Origin: Streptomyces sp. H39-S7
GTDB taxonomy: Bacteria > Actinomycetota > Actinomycetes > Streptomycetales > Streptomycetaceae
Assembly (NCBI RefSeq): GCF_027158205.1
Contig: NZ_JAPVLU010000003.1
Span: forward strand, 124,001-188,000
DNA length: 64,000 nt
Direction: 5' to 3'
Position 1 is the first letter of the stretch. Each line of letters opens with the position of its first letter. Shown in pieces: positions 15,436 to 23,399 of this stretch. The position numbers and the translations under genes are program-made. Under the pieces are notes generated by a model that saw nothing but the letters and a program-made list of their open reading frames with translations, was not told where the DNA came from and searched no databases.

Positions 15436-16644
15436 GTGGCGGACGCTACGGACAGCACGGTTGCGGCGCAGAGCGGTCCGCGGGACCGTCGGCCGGGCCG
15501 CGCACAGGCGCAGGTGCACGCGGCGCGGCGGCTGGGCGAGGCACGCATCGCACTGGCCGCGGGCGACGCGGCGACGGCCGCGGACCGGTTCCGCGCGGCG
15601 CTCGCCACCGCCGGGGACCACGACCTCGCGGACGAGCGCGTCTCGGCTCTGCTCGGGCTGGGCGACAGCGCACTGGAGACCGGTGAACTCACGCTCGCGC
15701 GCGAGCACTTCGAGGCCGTGGAGAAGCTGCTGCGCGATGAGCCGCTGCCGCGCCGGGCCGCCGCGATCCGCGGCCGGGCGGTCTCCCACCTACTGGCGGG
15801 CGAACTGCGGTACGCCTGCTACCTGCTGGAGACCGCGATCGACGGGCTGCACGCCGCCGGAACCCAGGACCCGGACGCGCTGCTGCTCCTGCACACCGCC
15901 GTGATCGCTCCCTACATGGACATGGGCGCCCACGCCCGCGCCGCCCAGGCCGCCGAGCTCGCCCTCGCGCTCGCCCCCAGCGCCACCGATCCCGCGCTGG
16001 TCGCCGGCATGCACCGCAGCGTGGCCCGCACCCTGATCGCCGAAGGCCGGATCGTCGAGGCCGACGCCTCGCTCGCCAAGGCGCAGGAGCTGTACCAGCG
16101 GCTGGGATTCCGCTCCGACCTGGCCAAATGTCACTGGATGCGCGGATATGTACATGCCCAGGACGGCAGCCTGGAGCAGGCGGAACAGGAACTGCGGCTC
16201 GCCCGCGACATGCTGGCGGCCCAGCAGTCCGAGCTCTTCACCGATCAGGTGGAGGTGGAACTCGCCGACGTCCTGCGCCGGCGCGGCAGCCACACCGAGG
16301 CGGGCGAACTGCTCGCCCGGCTGCTCGACCGCATCGGTCCCGAGCGCGGCGCCATCCACGCGGCGGGCGCGCACCGGCTGCTCGGTCTGATCGCGCAGGA
16401 GGACGGCGAGCTCGACGCCGCCGAGGAGCACTACGTCAACGCGCTGTCACTGCTGGAACGCGCCGGCGCCGCCGGCGATCTCGCCGACCTCTGCCGGCTG
16501 CTGGGTGATCTGCTGCGCAGCACCGGACGGGTCGAGGCCGCCCTGGACGCCTACCGCACCGGCCTCGGCCACCGGGCCGCGATCGGCACCACCACCCTGG
16601 GCCCGGCGCCCGCGAAGCCACCGGCCAGACCGTCGGCGTACTGA
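15436..16644 (+). CDS. Tetratricopeptide-repeat protein
   Basis: A 402-aa, almost wholly alpha-helical protein with about nine TPR-like repeats from residue 35 to 385, for example ARIALAAGDAATAADRFRAAL, LGDSALETGELTLAREHFE, IAEGRIVEADASLAKAQELY and IAQEDGELDAAEEHYVNAL. TPR arrays bind partner proteins; the partner here is not known. No DNA-binding domain, signal peptide or membrane segment is visible. The GTG at 15436 is preferred because GGGAGG stands 5 bases upstream; an in-frame ATG at 15406 lacks this. The gene stands alone, facing the STAS gene. Confidence 0.78.
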   Translation: MADATDSTVAAQSGPRDRRPGRAQAQVHAARRLGEARIALAAGDAATAADRFRAALATAGDHDLADERVSALLGLGDSALETGELTLAREHFEAVEKLLRDEPLPRRAAAIRGRAVSHLLAGELRYACYLLETAIDGLHAAGTQDPDALLLLHTAVIAPYMDMGAHARAAQAAELALALAPSATDPALVAGMHRSVARTLIAEGRIVEADASLAKAQELYQRLGFRSDLAKCHWMRGYVHAQDGSLEQAEQELRLARDMLAAQQSELFTDQVEVELADVLRRRGSHTEAGELLARLLDRIGPERGAIHAAGAHRLLGLIAQEDGELDAAEEHYVNALSLLERAGAAGDLADLCRLLGDLLRSTGRVEAALDAYRTGLGHRAAIGTTTLGPAPAKPPARPSAY

Positions 16645-16663
16645 ACCGGCCGACGTGGCAACG

Positions 16664-17035
16664 CTAAGCGGATATCGGCCGGGCCGAGTCGTCGGTCGCG
16701 GAGGCGAGGTCCGGGTAGACGTCGAAGAGGCGGCGGACACCGAGGGCCGCGAGCACCCGGTTGACGTGAGACCCGTCGTCGGCGGCACCCTGGTCGGGCA
16801 GGACGATACGGAGCCGGCCGGCGCAGGAACGCATCAGGCGGCGCGCGGCGATCAGCACGCCCACCCCGCTGGAATCGCAGAAGCGCACCTCCGCGAGGTC
16901 GAGGACCACGCTGCGCCGACCGTCGGCGACCGCCTCGTGCACGTGCTGGCGCACGGTGGGAGAGGTCAGGAGGTCCATCTCGCCCGTGACGATCACCACG
17001 GCCCAGCCGTCCTGTTCGGCCTGCGTTACTTCCAC
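16664..17035 (-). CDS. STAS-domain anti-sigma factor antagonist
   Basis: A 123-aa single STAS domain (SpoIIAA/RsbV/BldG family). It has the opening strand WAVVIVTGEMDLLTSPTVRQ, and the phosphorylation-site loop is VRFCDSSGVGVLIAARR, where the second Ser of DSSG is the usual phosphoacceptor. Such proteins release a sigma factor by binding an SpoIIAB-like kinase when unphosphorylated. The kinase-like protein at 8954-9643 and the sigma factor at 17382-18011 are nearby, but ECF sigma factors are usually not STAS-controlled. The true partner may be elsewhere. It is divergent from the sigma factor gene. Confidence 0.86.
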   Translation of the reverse strand: MEVTQAEQDGWAVVIVTGEMDLLTSPTVRQHVHEAVADGRRSVVLDLAEVRFCDSSGVGVLIAARRLMRSCAGRLRIVLPDQGAADDGSHVNRVLAALGVRRLFDVYPDLASATDDSARPISA

Positions 17036-17381
17036 TGAGTCTCACCTCGCGACGTCGCTGGGAGCAGCCCGGCCACCCTGGCGGTCCGCGGAGGCCCGGA
17101 AGGCCGCTCCTCAAGGAATTGCGACAGCGTCATCATGTGAACCCTATGCCCGGAATCCCGTACGGCCGAGCAGTACAGCGGTCACACCCGCATAACACAT
17201 CGCCAGAAGCGGTCCGAAACGGCGACAGGATGGCGCAAAGGGGCGTCTCACGTCGTAGGTGGCGGTTACATTCGAGCTGACGGGACCGAAAGCCGGGCGG
17301 AGACGACGCGGCCACCGGAACCGATGGACGGGCAGGACCGGCGCGCGGAACCGGCGGCGGCGAGGGGAAAGGGGCGGCGGC
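17036..17381. other. Divergent intergenic region between STAS and sigma genes
   Basis: 346 bases that must carry both promoters. I see no convincing -35/-10 pair on either strand and no RNA gene. Reading frames that cross it lack Streptomyces codon bias. Confidence 0.4.
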
Positions 17382-18011
17382 ATGGCCACACCGGCACCAC
17401 CCCGCTGGGACCGCAGAATGCAGCAGCGGCTGGCCCGCGGGGAGGAAGCCGCGCTCGGCGAGCTGTACGACCGGTACGCGTCGCTGGTGCACAGCCTCGC
17501 CCACCGCGTGCTCGACGACGACCAGGCCGCGAACGCCATCACCCGCGACGTCTTCGGCTTCATCTGGGAGAACCCCGACGCCTACGACCCCCGGCGCGGC
17601 TCCCTGCGTTCCTGGATCGCCGCACTCACCCAGCTCCGGGCCGTGCAGCAGCTGCGCCACGAGGAGGACCGCGGCCGCGGCAGCCAGGACGAGGTCGAGG
17701 CGAAGGTCCGCGATGCCAACACCGCCGCCCGCGCCGACTTCATCGTCACGTCCATGCCGGCCCCGCTGCGCGACGCTCTCGAACTCGCCTACTTCCGGCG
17801 GCGCGACTACCGGCAGACCGCCGCCGACCTGGGCGTGACCGAGGACGAGGCCCGGCGCAGGCTCCGCCTCGGCCTGCAACTGCTCTCCACCGCGATGACA
17901 CCCACCGCGCACCCGGGTCACGAAACGGGCCACCACGCAGGCCTCCCAGCGAGCCTCCACACAGGCATCCGCGCGGGCCTCGACGCGGGTCCCGACGGGC
18001 GACAGCGGTGA
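17382..18011 (+). CDS. ECF-type RNA polymerase sigma factor
   Basis: A 209-aa protein. Region 2 spans about residues 10-85 (LARGEEAALGELYDRYASLV, FGFIWENPDAYDPRRGSLRS). Region 4 spans residues about 115-170 (MPAPLRDALELAYFRRRDYR, then the helix-turn-helix QTAADLGVTEDEARRRLR). It would direct polymerase to a specific stress or surface regulon. The last 35 residues form a His/Gly/Ala-rich tail not found in typical members. The ATG at 17382 begins the conserved part; an upstream in-frame ATG at 17259 adds only an Arg-rich stretch. The stop overlaps the next start as GTGA, so sigma factor and partner are coupled. Confidence 0.88.
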   Translation: MATPAPPRWDRRMQQRLARGEEAALGELYDRYASLVHSLAHRVLDDDQAANAITRDVFGFIWENPDAYDPRRGSLRSWIAALTQLRAVQQLRHEEDRGRGSQDEVEAKVRDANTAARADFIVTSMPAPLRDALELAYFRRRDYRQTAADLGVTEDEARRRLRLGLQLLSTAMTPTAHPGHETGHHAGLPASLHTGIRAGLDAGPDGRQR

Positions 18012-19135
18012 CCGCCGGGACGGCGGGCGCCGGGCGGGGAGAGCTCTCCCCGTACGACCACAGCACGCTCAAGTCACTGCTCGGGGCCTGGGCGCTGGCC
18101 GCCTGCTCACGCGACGAGTCGCTCGCCGTCGAGGTACACCTGACGGACTGCGCGGCCTGCGCGGACGAGGCGCTGCGGCTGCGCGACGCCGTCGGTCTGC
18201 TGCACCAGGAGGAGACGCTCGACCTCGATCCGCTGCTGCGGTCCCGGGTGCTGTCGGACTGTCTCGACCGCCGCCCGGCGCGCGTTCCCATGCCCCGGTG
18301 GGCGGCCCCGTACGACGCGGAGACCGCCCGGCTGGACGCGCTGCTGCGCGATCTCGGCGACGGCTACTGGGACGCCCCGGTGGAGCTGCGCTGGTACGAG
18401 GACAAGCGGGTGGCCCGCGAGGTCTCCGTCGCGCAGGTCATCGGCCACCTCTGCGCGGTGGACGGCCTGGTGGCGTCCGCGCTCGGGCTGCCCCTCGATG
18501 AGCTGCCGCTCGATCCCGCGCAGCGCACCGAGAGCTACTGGGCCACCGCGCACGACATGCCGGGCGCACCGCTGCGCACCAAGTGGCGCGAGCAGGGCCG
18601 GACGCTGGTGCGCACGGTGTCCTTCGCCGGTCACGGGACGGGCGGACTGGACGTGGGATACGGCGGGTTCACGCTGCCGCTGCGGGACGCGTTCCTCGAC
18701 CGGGCCTTCGAGTGCTGGATCCACGCCTGGGACATCGCCGAGGCCGTCGACTACCCGTACGATCCGCCGGCGCCGCGCGATCTCCACCCCATGATCGACC
18801 TGGCGGCCCGGATGCTGCCCACCGCCATCGCGGGGCGCCGCCGCGCCGGGCTCGCGGCCTCCCCGGCCCGGCTCACCACCGCCGGGTCACCCGGCCGTTC
18901 GGTGCACCTCGAGGTCGAGGGCCTGGGCGGGGGCGACTGGTACATCGCCCTGGACTCGCCCGGCGCGCTCGCCACCGCCGAGGAGGCGGTGGCCCATGTC
19001 GCTCTCGACAGCGTCGAGTTCTGCCAGCTGGCCGCGGGCCATCTGGAGCCCGAGCGGATAGCCGTGGGTCAGGACGGGGACCGCGGGGTCATCCGCGACG
19101 TGCTCTTCGCCGCGGCGAGCCTGTCCCGGCTCTGA
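18008..19135 (+). CDS. Anti-sigma factor-like protein with zinc finger and maleylpyruvate-isomerase-like domain
   Basis: A 375-aa protein with two parts. Residues about 15-65 resemble a zf-HC2/ZAS anti-sigma module: HLTDCAAC gives H-x3-C-x2-C, the zinc ligands of RsrA-type factors. Residues about 100-370 resemble the mycothiol-dependent maleylpyruvate isomerase fold: VAQVIGHLCAVDGLVASAL in the N-terminal helical bundle, HAWDIAEAVDYPYDPP, and a C-terminal part with VHLEVEGLGGGDWYIALDS. No membrane segment is seen, so it should be cytoplasmic. Its GTG overlaps the sigma gene stop, which strongly implies a sigma/anti-sigma pair. The fused domain suggests thiol or redox sensing, which is inference. 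Confidence 0.75.
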   Translation: MTAGTAGAGRGELSPYDHSTLKSLLGAWALAACSRDESLAVEVHLTDCAACADEALRLRDAVGLLHQEETLDLDPLLRSRVLSDCLDRRPARVPMPRWAAPYDAETARLDALLRDLGDGYWDAPVELRWYEDKRVAREVSVAQVIGHLCAVDGLVASALGLPLDELPLDPAQRTESYWATAHDMPGAPLRTKWREQGRTLVRTVSFAGHGTGGLDVGYGGFTLPLRDAFLDRAFECWIHAWDIAEAVDYPYDPPAPRDLHPMIDLAARMLPTAIAGRRRAGLAASPARLTTAGSPGRSVHLEVEGLGGGDWYIALDSPGALATAEEAVAHVALDSVEFCQLAAGHLEPERIAVGQDGDRGVIRDVLFAAASLSRL

Positions 19136-19220
19136 GCGGCCCGCGCCGCACGGGCACCCGCCGCACGGGCCCCCACCACCCCTGCGCCGACCGCCCGCAG
19201 GCCGGCCGCCCGTACGCCGA

Positions 19221-19250
19221 GCGCCCGTGCACCGACCAGTGCACGGGCGC
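19221..19250. terminator. Hairpin between convergent genes
   Basis: A perfect 11-bp inverted repeat (GCGCCCGTGCA / TGCACGGGCGC) with an 8-base loop lies between the anti-sigma gene and the convergent DMFase-like gene. There is no U-tract, as is common for Streptomyces terminators. Confidence 0.5.
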
Positions 19251-19270
19251 GACGAGGGTCCCCCGCCGGG

Positions 19271-20872
19271 TCACATGTTGTACTTGAAGCGGCCCGTCGG
19301 GCGGGCGTACGTGTCGTAGTTGTCCACGGCCGGATGGGCCTTGGCGGCCGGTCCCGCCTGGAAGGCGCTGATTATGTTCTCGGCGACCTTGGTGGCGAAT
19401 TTGCCGGTGACCTTGGGCAGCTTGCCCCAGCACGGGTTCGCGTCCACGGCACACGTCCAGCCCAGGGTTCCCGCGCTGAACACCCCCGCACCGGAAGTCG
19501 CCGTGTAGTACACCGAATTGGCGAAGCTCTTGTCCTTGCCGTTGATGACGACCGGCGAATTCGAGAGGATCTGGATGGGCCGCGGCGTATCGGCGTCCGA
19601 GAAGACCCGGTCGAATTCACTGCGGACGAGTCCCGGGTACTGCGAACCGGCGCGGGCGCCGGTCCCCTTGTAGATCCAGACGTTCGGGTCGGTGACCACG
19701 TACGGGGCGAGCACGCCGGCCCATTCGTACTGGATGCCGAGGAACGCGGCCTCGGGACGCGGGTTGGGCGCCTGCCGCCACTGCTTGGTGGCCTCGTCGG
19801 CGTCCGTGAGGCTCATCGGGTCCTCGGAGGCGTCCTTGTAGCAGGTCACGACGCGCTCGCGGCCCAGCGGGGAGGCCTCGAACCGGACGTGGCGGTACGC
19901 GTTGTTCGCACCGAAGAACGCCAGGTTGACGCCCTTGTCGCGCAGGGCGATCGTGTTGGTCCGCATCCCCGACGACCAGTACTCGTCATGGCTCGGAAAG
20001 ATCATTCCGCGGGCGCCCCGGAAACGGCCCGGGTCGGAGTCCAGTTCCAGGGAGGTGCCGTAGGCCAGCGGGATGCCCATGCGCTCGGCGAGCGTCAGCA
20101 TCGGCAGCTCGTGCCAGCCGAACAGGCCGTCGCCGGCCCCCGCGTACGGGCGGTCGAAGCTCACCTTGCGCGCCCGGTCCCCGTAGCCCTTGACGCCGCC
20201 GTAGATGTTGGCGCCGCCCCAGGAGTTGTACGCGGCCCAGGTGGCGACCGCGTTGATGAAGACGCTGCGGCCCTCGGCGGACCTCGAGCGCACCGTGAGC
20301 GGCACCCAGCGGTCGTGGCCGGCGGCGGAGACGAGCTTCAGCCGGTAGTCGCCCTCGGGCCAGCCCTTGGTGGAGATCTCCAGGGAACGCTTCCAGGGAG
20401 CGCGTGCCATGTAGATCTGCGGCGTCATCTCGCCGTCGGCCTGCCGCTGGCCCCGGATGTGCGACGAGGACCAGACCAGCCGGCCCTGCTTACCGCTGTA
20501 CCAACCCATTCGGTACGCCTCCACCCGGAAATCGCGCGCGGGGGTGGAGACGTACAATCCGAATTTGTCGCCCGGGTCGACACTCACCCGATCGGCATAA
20601 CCCTCGATAGCGTTTTGCGGACCGGGACTCTTCAGTTTCCAGTCGGTCGTGCCCTCAAGGGTGTTCTCTTTGACGACATTGATTCCGGCGGTATTCCCCG
20701 GACCGCCCTTCTCCGGCGGCGGGGTCACCACCTGCACCGGTGGGCGCCCCGGCGTCGGGAGCGCGGTCACCGTCTCCTTGGCACTGTCCAGCAGGTTGGT
20801 GCCGTACTGAACGCACACTGCGACAACTACGCCTAGGGCGGCGACAAGGAGAGCTATACGGCGCAGATTCAT
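19271..20872 (-). CDS. Exported protein with N,N-dimethylformamidase-beta-like domain
   Basis: A 533-aa protein. Residues 7-24 form one hydrophobic segment after MNLRRIA, either a signal anchor or an uncleaved signal. A Pro-rich linker follows. The rest (residues about 65-530) resembles the C-terminal domain of N,N-dimethylformamidase large subunits: FRVEAYRMGWYSGKQGRLVW, GRSVFINAVATWAAYNSWGG, GMIFPSHDEYWSSGMRTNT, FFGANNAYRHVRFE. It would act outside the membrane. Its place next to glycosyltransferases, a flippase and rhamnose genes suggests a role in surface glycan assembly rather than amide catabolism. The ATG has no ribosome binding site; TATGAT ends 9 bases upstream, so the mRNA may be nearly leaderless. 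Confidence 0.72.
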   Translation of the reverse strand: MNLRRIALLVAALGVVVAVCVQYGTNLLDSAKETVTALPTPGRPPVQVVTPPPEKGGPGNTAGINVVKENTLEGTTDWKLKSPGPQNAIEGYADRVSVDPGDKFGLYVSTPARDFRVEAYRMGWYSGKQGRLVWSSSHIRGQRQADGEMTPQIYMARAPWKRSLEISTKGWPEGDYRLKLVSAAGHDRWVPLTVRSRSAEGRSVFINAVATWAAYNSWGGANIYGGVKGYGDRARKVSFDRPYAGAGDGLFGWHELPMLTLAERMGIPLAYGTSLELDSDPGRFRGARGMIFPSHDEYWSSGMRTNTIALRDKGVNLAFFGANNAYRHVRFEASPLGRERVVTCYKDASEDPMSLTDADEATKQWRQAPNPRPEAAFLGIQYEWAGVLAPYVVTDPNVWIYKGTGARAGSQYPGLVRSEFDRVFSDADTPRPIQILSNSPVVINGKDKSFANSVYYTATSGAGVFSAGTLGWTCAVDANPCWGKLPKVTGKFATKVAENIISAFQAGPAAKAHPAVDNYDTYARPTGRFKYNM

Positions 20873-20895
20873 GATTTTACGATCATACAGGCGTG

Positions 20896-20927
20896 CGGGT
20901 TCGGAGAATGGGAATTCTCCGAACCCG
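20896..20927. terminator. Perfect 14-bp hairpin between glycosyltransferase and DMFase-like genes
   Basis: The left arm 20896-20909 and right arm 20914-20927 are perfect reverse complements with a 4-base loop GGGA. On the minus strand it lies 54 bases after the glycosyltransferase stop and 24 bases before the DMFase-like start. It may terminate the upstream transcript or act on the downstream promoter. Confidence 0.6.
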
Positions 20928-20980
20928 ACGAAGAACGCCGATAACGATTCGTTCACCGGAATGGTGCAGCTGAGTAACAA

Positions 20981-21925
20981 TCAGGTGCTGGGACCCCTGC
21001 CGATGGAACCGAACGCGTGCCGAATCAATCCGCGGGTGCTCCCCCGGGGTCCGCGGCGGGCCGCAGCGGGCAGCAGGGTGAGCGCGTGCAGCCGTGAGGA
21101 CCAGTACCGGCGCGAGGCCTTCGCTGCACGGTGCCACCCGTGGGCCGACAGCCGGTGGGCGGTCTCCCGGAAGAACCGCCGTGCCTCGTCGAAGCGGTCC
21201 CCCGAAAGGGCCTTGGCCGACGACTCGCTGACGGCATGTCGGCGGTACTGGAAGGACACGGTGTCCGTGACGACCAGTGAGGCCCCGTCGAGCAGCAGGT
21301 CGACGACGAGCGCCAGGTCCTGGATCACCCCGAGGTCGGCCTGGAAGCGGAACTTCCGCATCACCTCGGTACGCCAGCAGATGGAGGGGAAGTAGAGCCA
21401 GTTCCCGCGCAGCAGGCTCACCGCCAGATCCTCGCCGCCGAGCGTGAGGGGACGCGGGCCCTTCGGCGCGTAGAGCTTCTCCTTGGTGGTGTCCACCAGG
21501 GTCCGGGAGAGCTTTCCCTCGCCGTCGATGACGTCGACGCCGGGCTGCACCATGGTCGCCTTGGGCTCATGGTCCAGGGCCGCGCGCACGGTGCGCAGGT
21601 AGTTGGGCAGCAGCAGGTCGTCGCAGCCCATGAGGACGGTGTACTCGCCCTCCGACAGCTCCAGGCACCGGTTGAAGTTGCCCGTCACCCCGAGGTTGTG
21701 CTCGTTGCGGAGGTAGCGCACACGGTCGTCGGCGAGGGCGGCGAACCACTCCGGTACGCCCGCCTCCTTGCCGTCGTCGACCACGGTGAGCCGCCAGTCG
21801 TCCCCGTCCAGGGCCAGCACGCTGCGGACGGCGTCCTGCATGAGGGCGACGTCGCCGTAGTACGGCATCAGGATGTGGAAGCGGGGTCCGGCGGAACCGC
21901 CGCCGGCCGGATCCTGGTCCGTCAC
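20981..21925 (-). CDS. Family 2 glycosyltransferase
   Basis: A 314-aa GT-A fold enzyme. It has ILMPYYGDVALMQDAVRSVL, then LTVVDDGKEAGVPEW (nucleotide-binding DD), then LRNEHNLGVTGNFNRCLEL, and the DxD-like metal site VLMGCDDLLLPNYL. The acceptor part shows ICWRTEVMRKFRFQADLGVI with QDLALVVDLLL. It would transfer a sugar from a nucleotide donor to a growing surface glycan. No membrane segment is visible. The GTG start overlaps the upstream glycosyltransferase stop as GTGA. The donor and acceptor are unknown; dTDP-rhamnose is a candidate because its pathway genes are nearby. Confidence 0.87.
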   Translation of the reverse strand: MTDQDPAGGGSAGPRFHILMPYYGDVALMQDAVRSVLALDGDDWRLTVVDDGKEAGVPEWFAALADDRVRYLRNEHNLGVTGNFNRCLELSEGEYTVLMGCDDLLLPNYLRTVRAALDHEPKATMVQPGVDVIDGEGKLSRTLVDTTKEKLYAPKGPRPLTLGGEDLAVSLLRGNWLYFPSICWRTEVMRKFRFQADLGVIQDLALVVDLLLDGASLVVTDTVSFQYRRHAVSESSAKALSGDRFDEARRFFRETAHRLSAHGWHRAAKASRRYWSSRLHALTLLPAAARRGPRGSTRGLIRHAFGSIGRGPST

Positions 21926-22659
21926 GCCGACACCATCGTGTGCGGCGCCTCGGTCGGCACCCGGCGGATCAGCGCGAGCAGCAGGACCAGGCCGGCACGG
22001 GCCAGGTAGACCATCGCGCGCAGCGGCGAGTGGCTCGGCTTGCCGGTGGTGCGCGGCCGCATCGCGACCGGGACCTGCCGGACCTTGTAGCCGCAGCGGA
22101 TCGCGCCGACGGTGCTCTCCACCGTGTCGCCGAGGTACTCCACCGGGTACCAGCCGGCGAAGAACTCGATCAGGTCGCGGTTGCAGGCGCGGAAGCCGGA
22201 GGTGGCGTCGGTCAGCCGGGCGCCGGCCAGCCGGGACATCACTCCGGACAGCAGCCGCATCGCCCAGCGGCGCGGGCCGCGGGCCTGGTAGTCGCCCTCG
22301 CCGCCGAAGCGGGCACCGACCACCAGGTCGGCGTTGTCGAGTTCGCGCAGCAGGGCCGGCACATAGCTCGGGTCGTGCTGGCCGTCCGCGTCGATCTGGA
22401 TCGCGACGTCGTAGTTGTACTCCAGCGCGTAGCGGTAGCCCAGCCGCATGGCGCCGCCGACGCCGAGGTTGTAGGGCAGGCGGGCCACGATCACGCCCTC
22501 CGCGGCGGCGACCTTCGCCGTGCGGTCGGTGGAACCGTCGTCCACGACGAGGATGTCCGCGTCGGGCAGTTCCTTGCTGATCTCACCCAGGGTCGTCGCC
22601 AGCCCGGCGTCCTCGTTCCAGGCCGGCACGATCACCAGCACCCGTCGGCCATCGATCAT
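21922..22659 (-). CDS. Family 2 glycosyltransferase, polyprenyl-phosphate type
   Basis: A 245-aa protein resembling dolichyl/polyprenyl-phosphate sugar synthases. It shows VIVPAWNEDAGLATTL, ILVVDDGSTDRTAKVA, LPYNLGVGGAMRLGYRYA, the DxD site IQIDADGQHDPSYVP, and TDATSGFRACNRDLIEF. The C-terminal hydrophobic segment (AMVYLARAGLVLLLALIRR) may associate with the membrane. Such enzymes make lipid-linked sugars used by GT-C enzymes on the outer face. That fits the polytopic AftA-like enzyme at 24971-26689. It is coupled by ATGA to the DUF2304 gene upstream and by GTGA to the next glycosyltransferase gene. Confidence 0.86.
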   Translation of the reverse strand: MIDGRRVLVIVPAWNEDAGLATTLGEISKELPDADILVVDDGSTDRTAKVAAAEGVIVARLPYNLGVGGAMRLGYRYALEYNYDVAIQIDADGQHDPSYVPALLRELDNADLVVGARFGGEGDYQARGPRRWAMRLLSGVMSRLAGARLTDATSGFRACNRDLIEFFAGWYPVEYLGDTVESTVGAIRCGYKVRQVPVAMRPRTTGKPSHSPLRAMVYLARAGLVLLLALIRRVPTEAPHTMVSA

Positions 22660-23126
22660 GCCCGGGCCTCGCGATCATCCGAAGTGGCGGTGGTGGTGTC
22701 GTCCGTGCTCTCGTCGGCGCCCGGGCCGGGAGTGCCGCCGGTGCCCGGCGTACCGGCGACCGGCTTCACCGCGTTGGCGGGCATCGGGTCGGCGCTCTGC
22801 GCCAAGTGCGCCCGGATCAGGGCCACTTCCTCGGCCAGGGTGCGCGTCTCGGCTTCGAGACGGCTGGACTCCCAGCTCAGGTGCAGTGTGACGAGCAGCA
22901 CAAGGACGAAGCCGGCGAAGAGCACGAGGCTCACGCCGGAGGCGACGCCGAGCTTGTTGGCGATCGAGTCGAGCCAGGTCGGGAAGAAACCGAGCGGAGC
23001 GATGATCAGGCCGATGAGCAGCCACAGGGCCGCATACTTCTCGCGCAGTTGCTGGCGACGCAAGAGCTCGACGATGCATCCGAGCACCGCCAAGCCGGTC
23101 ACCGAAGTAAGTACGGACAATTGCAC
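22656..23126 (-). CDS. DUF2304 family membrane protein
   Basis: A 156-aa protein with three hydrophobic segments: residues about 4-20, 32-50 (LWLLIGLIIAPLGFF) and 66-85 (LVLFAGFVLVLLVTLHL). A coiled-coil-like stretch SSRLEAETRTLAEEVALIRAH follows, then a Pro/Gly/Thr-rich tail. The REKYAALWLL motif is characteristic of DUF2304 proteins. These genes habitually sit beside polyprenyl-phosphate glycosyltransferases, as here, and the proteins may serve as their membrane partner. The function is unknown. The GTG start is first in a three-gene coupled set. Confidence 0.8.
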   Translation of the reverse strand: MQLSVLTSVTGLAVLGCIVELLRRQQLREKYAALWLLIGLIIAPLGFFPTWLDSIANKLGVASGVSLVLFAGFVLVLLVTLHLSWESSRLEAETRTLAEEVALIRAHLAQSADPMPANAVKPVAGTPGTGGTPGPGADESTDDTTTATSDDREARA

Positions 23127-23399
23127 GATTCAGCCGTCTTTCCGGTCGAAGTACGAGGCCGCCGCGCCATACCGACGTCGTTGACGTCCAGGGAATGACC
23201 GGCTACCTGGCAGAGGGCGAAGAAGACGTCCCGCCAACCCGCGACTGGGTGGCGACGTCACACACGCTGCCGGACACGGCGCTCATGGTACCCCCTGGCC
23301 ACAAGAGCCGAAAGCCGGGCGGAGGCCCGCAGCGCGGGGGCTCCGGCATACCAGGCCGACGAGTACCTGTCAGGGCCTCCGGGGTATTCTTGCGGCCAC

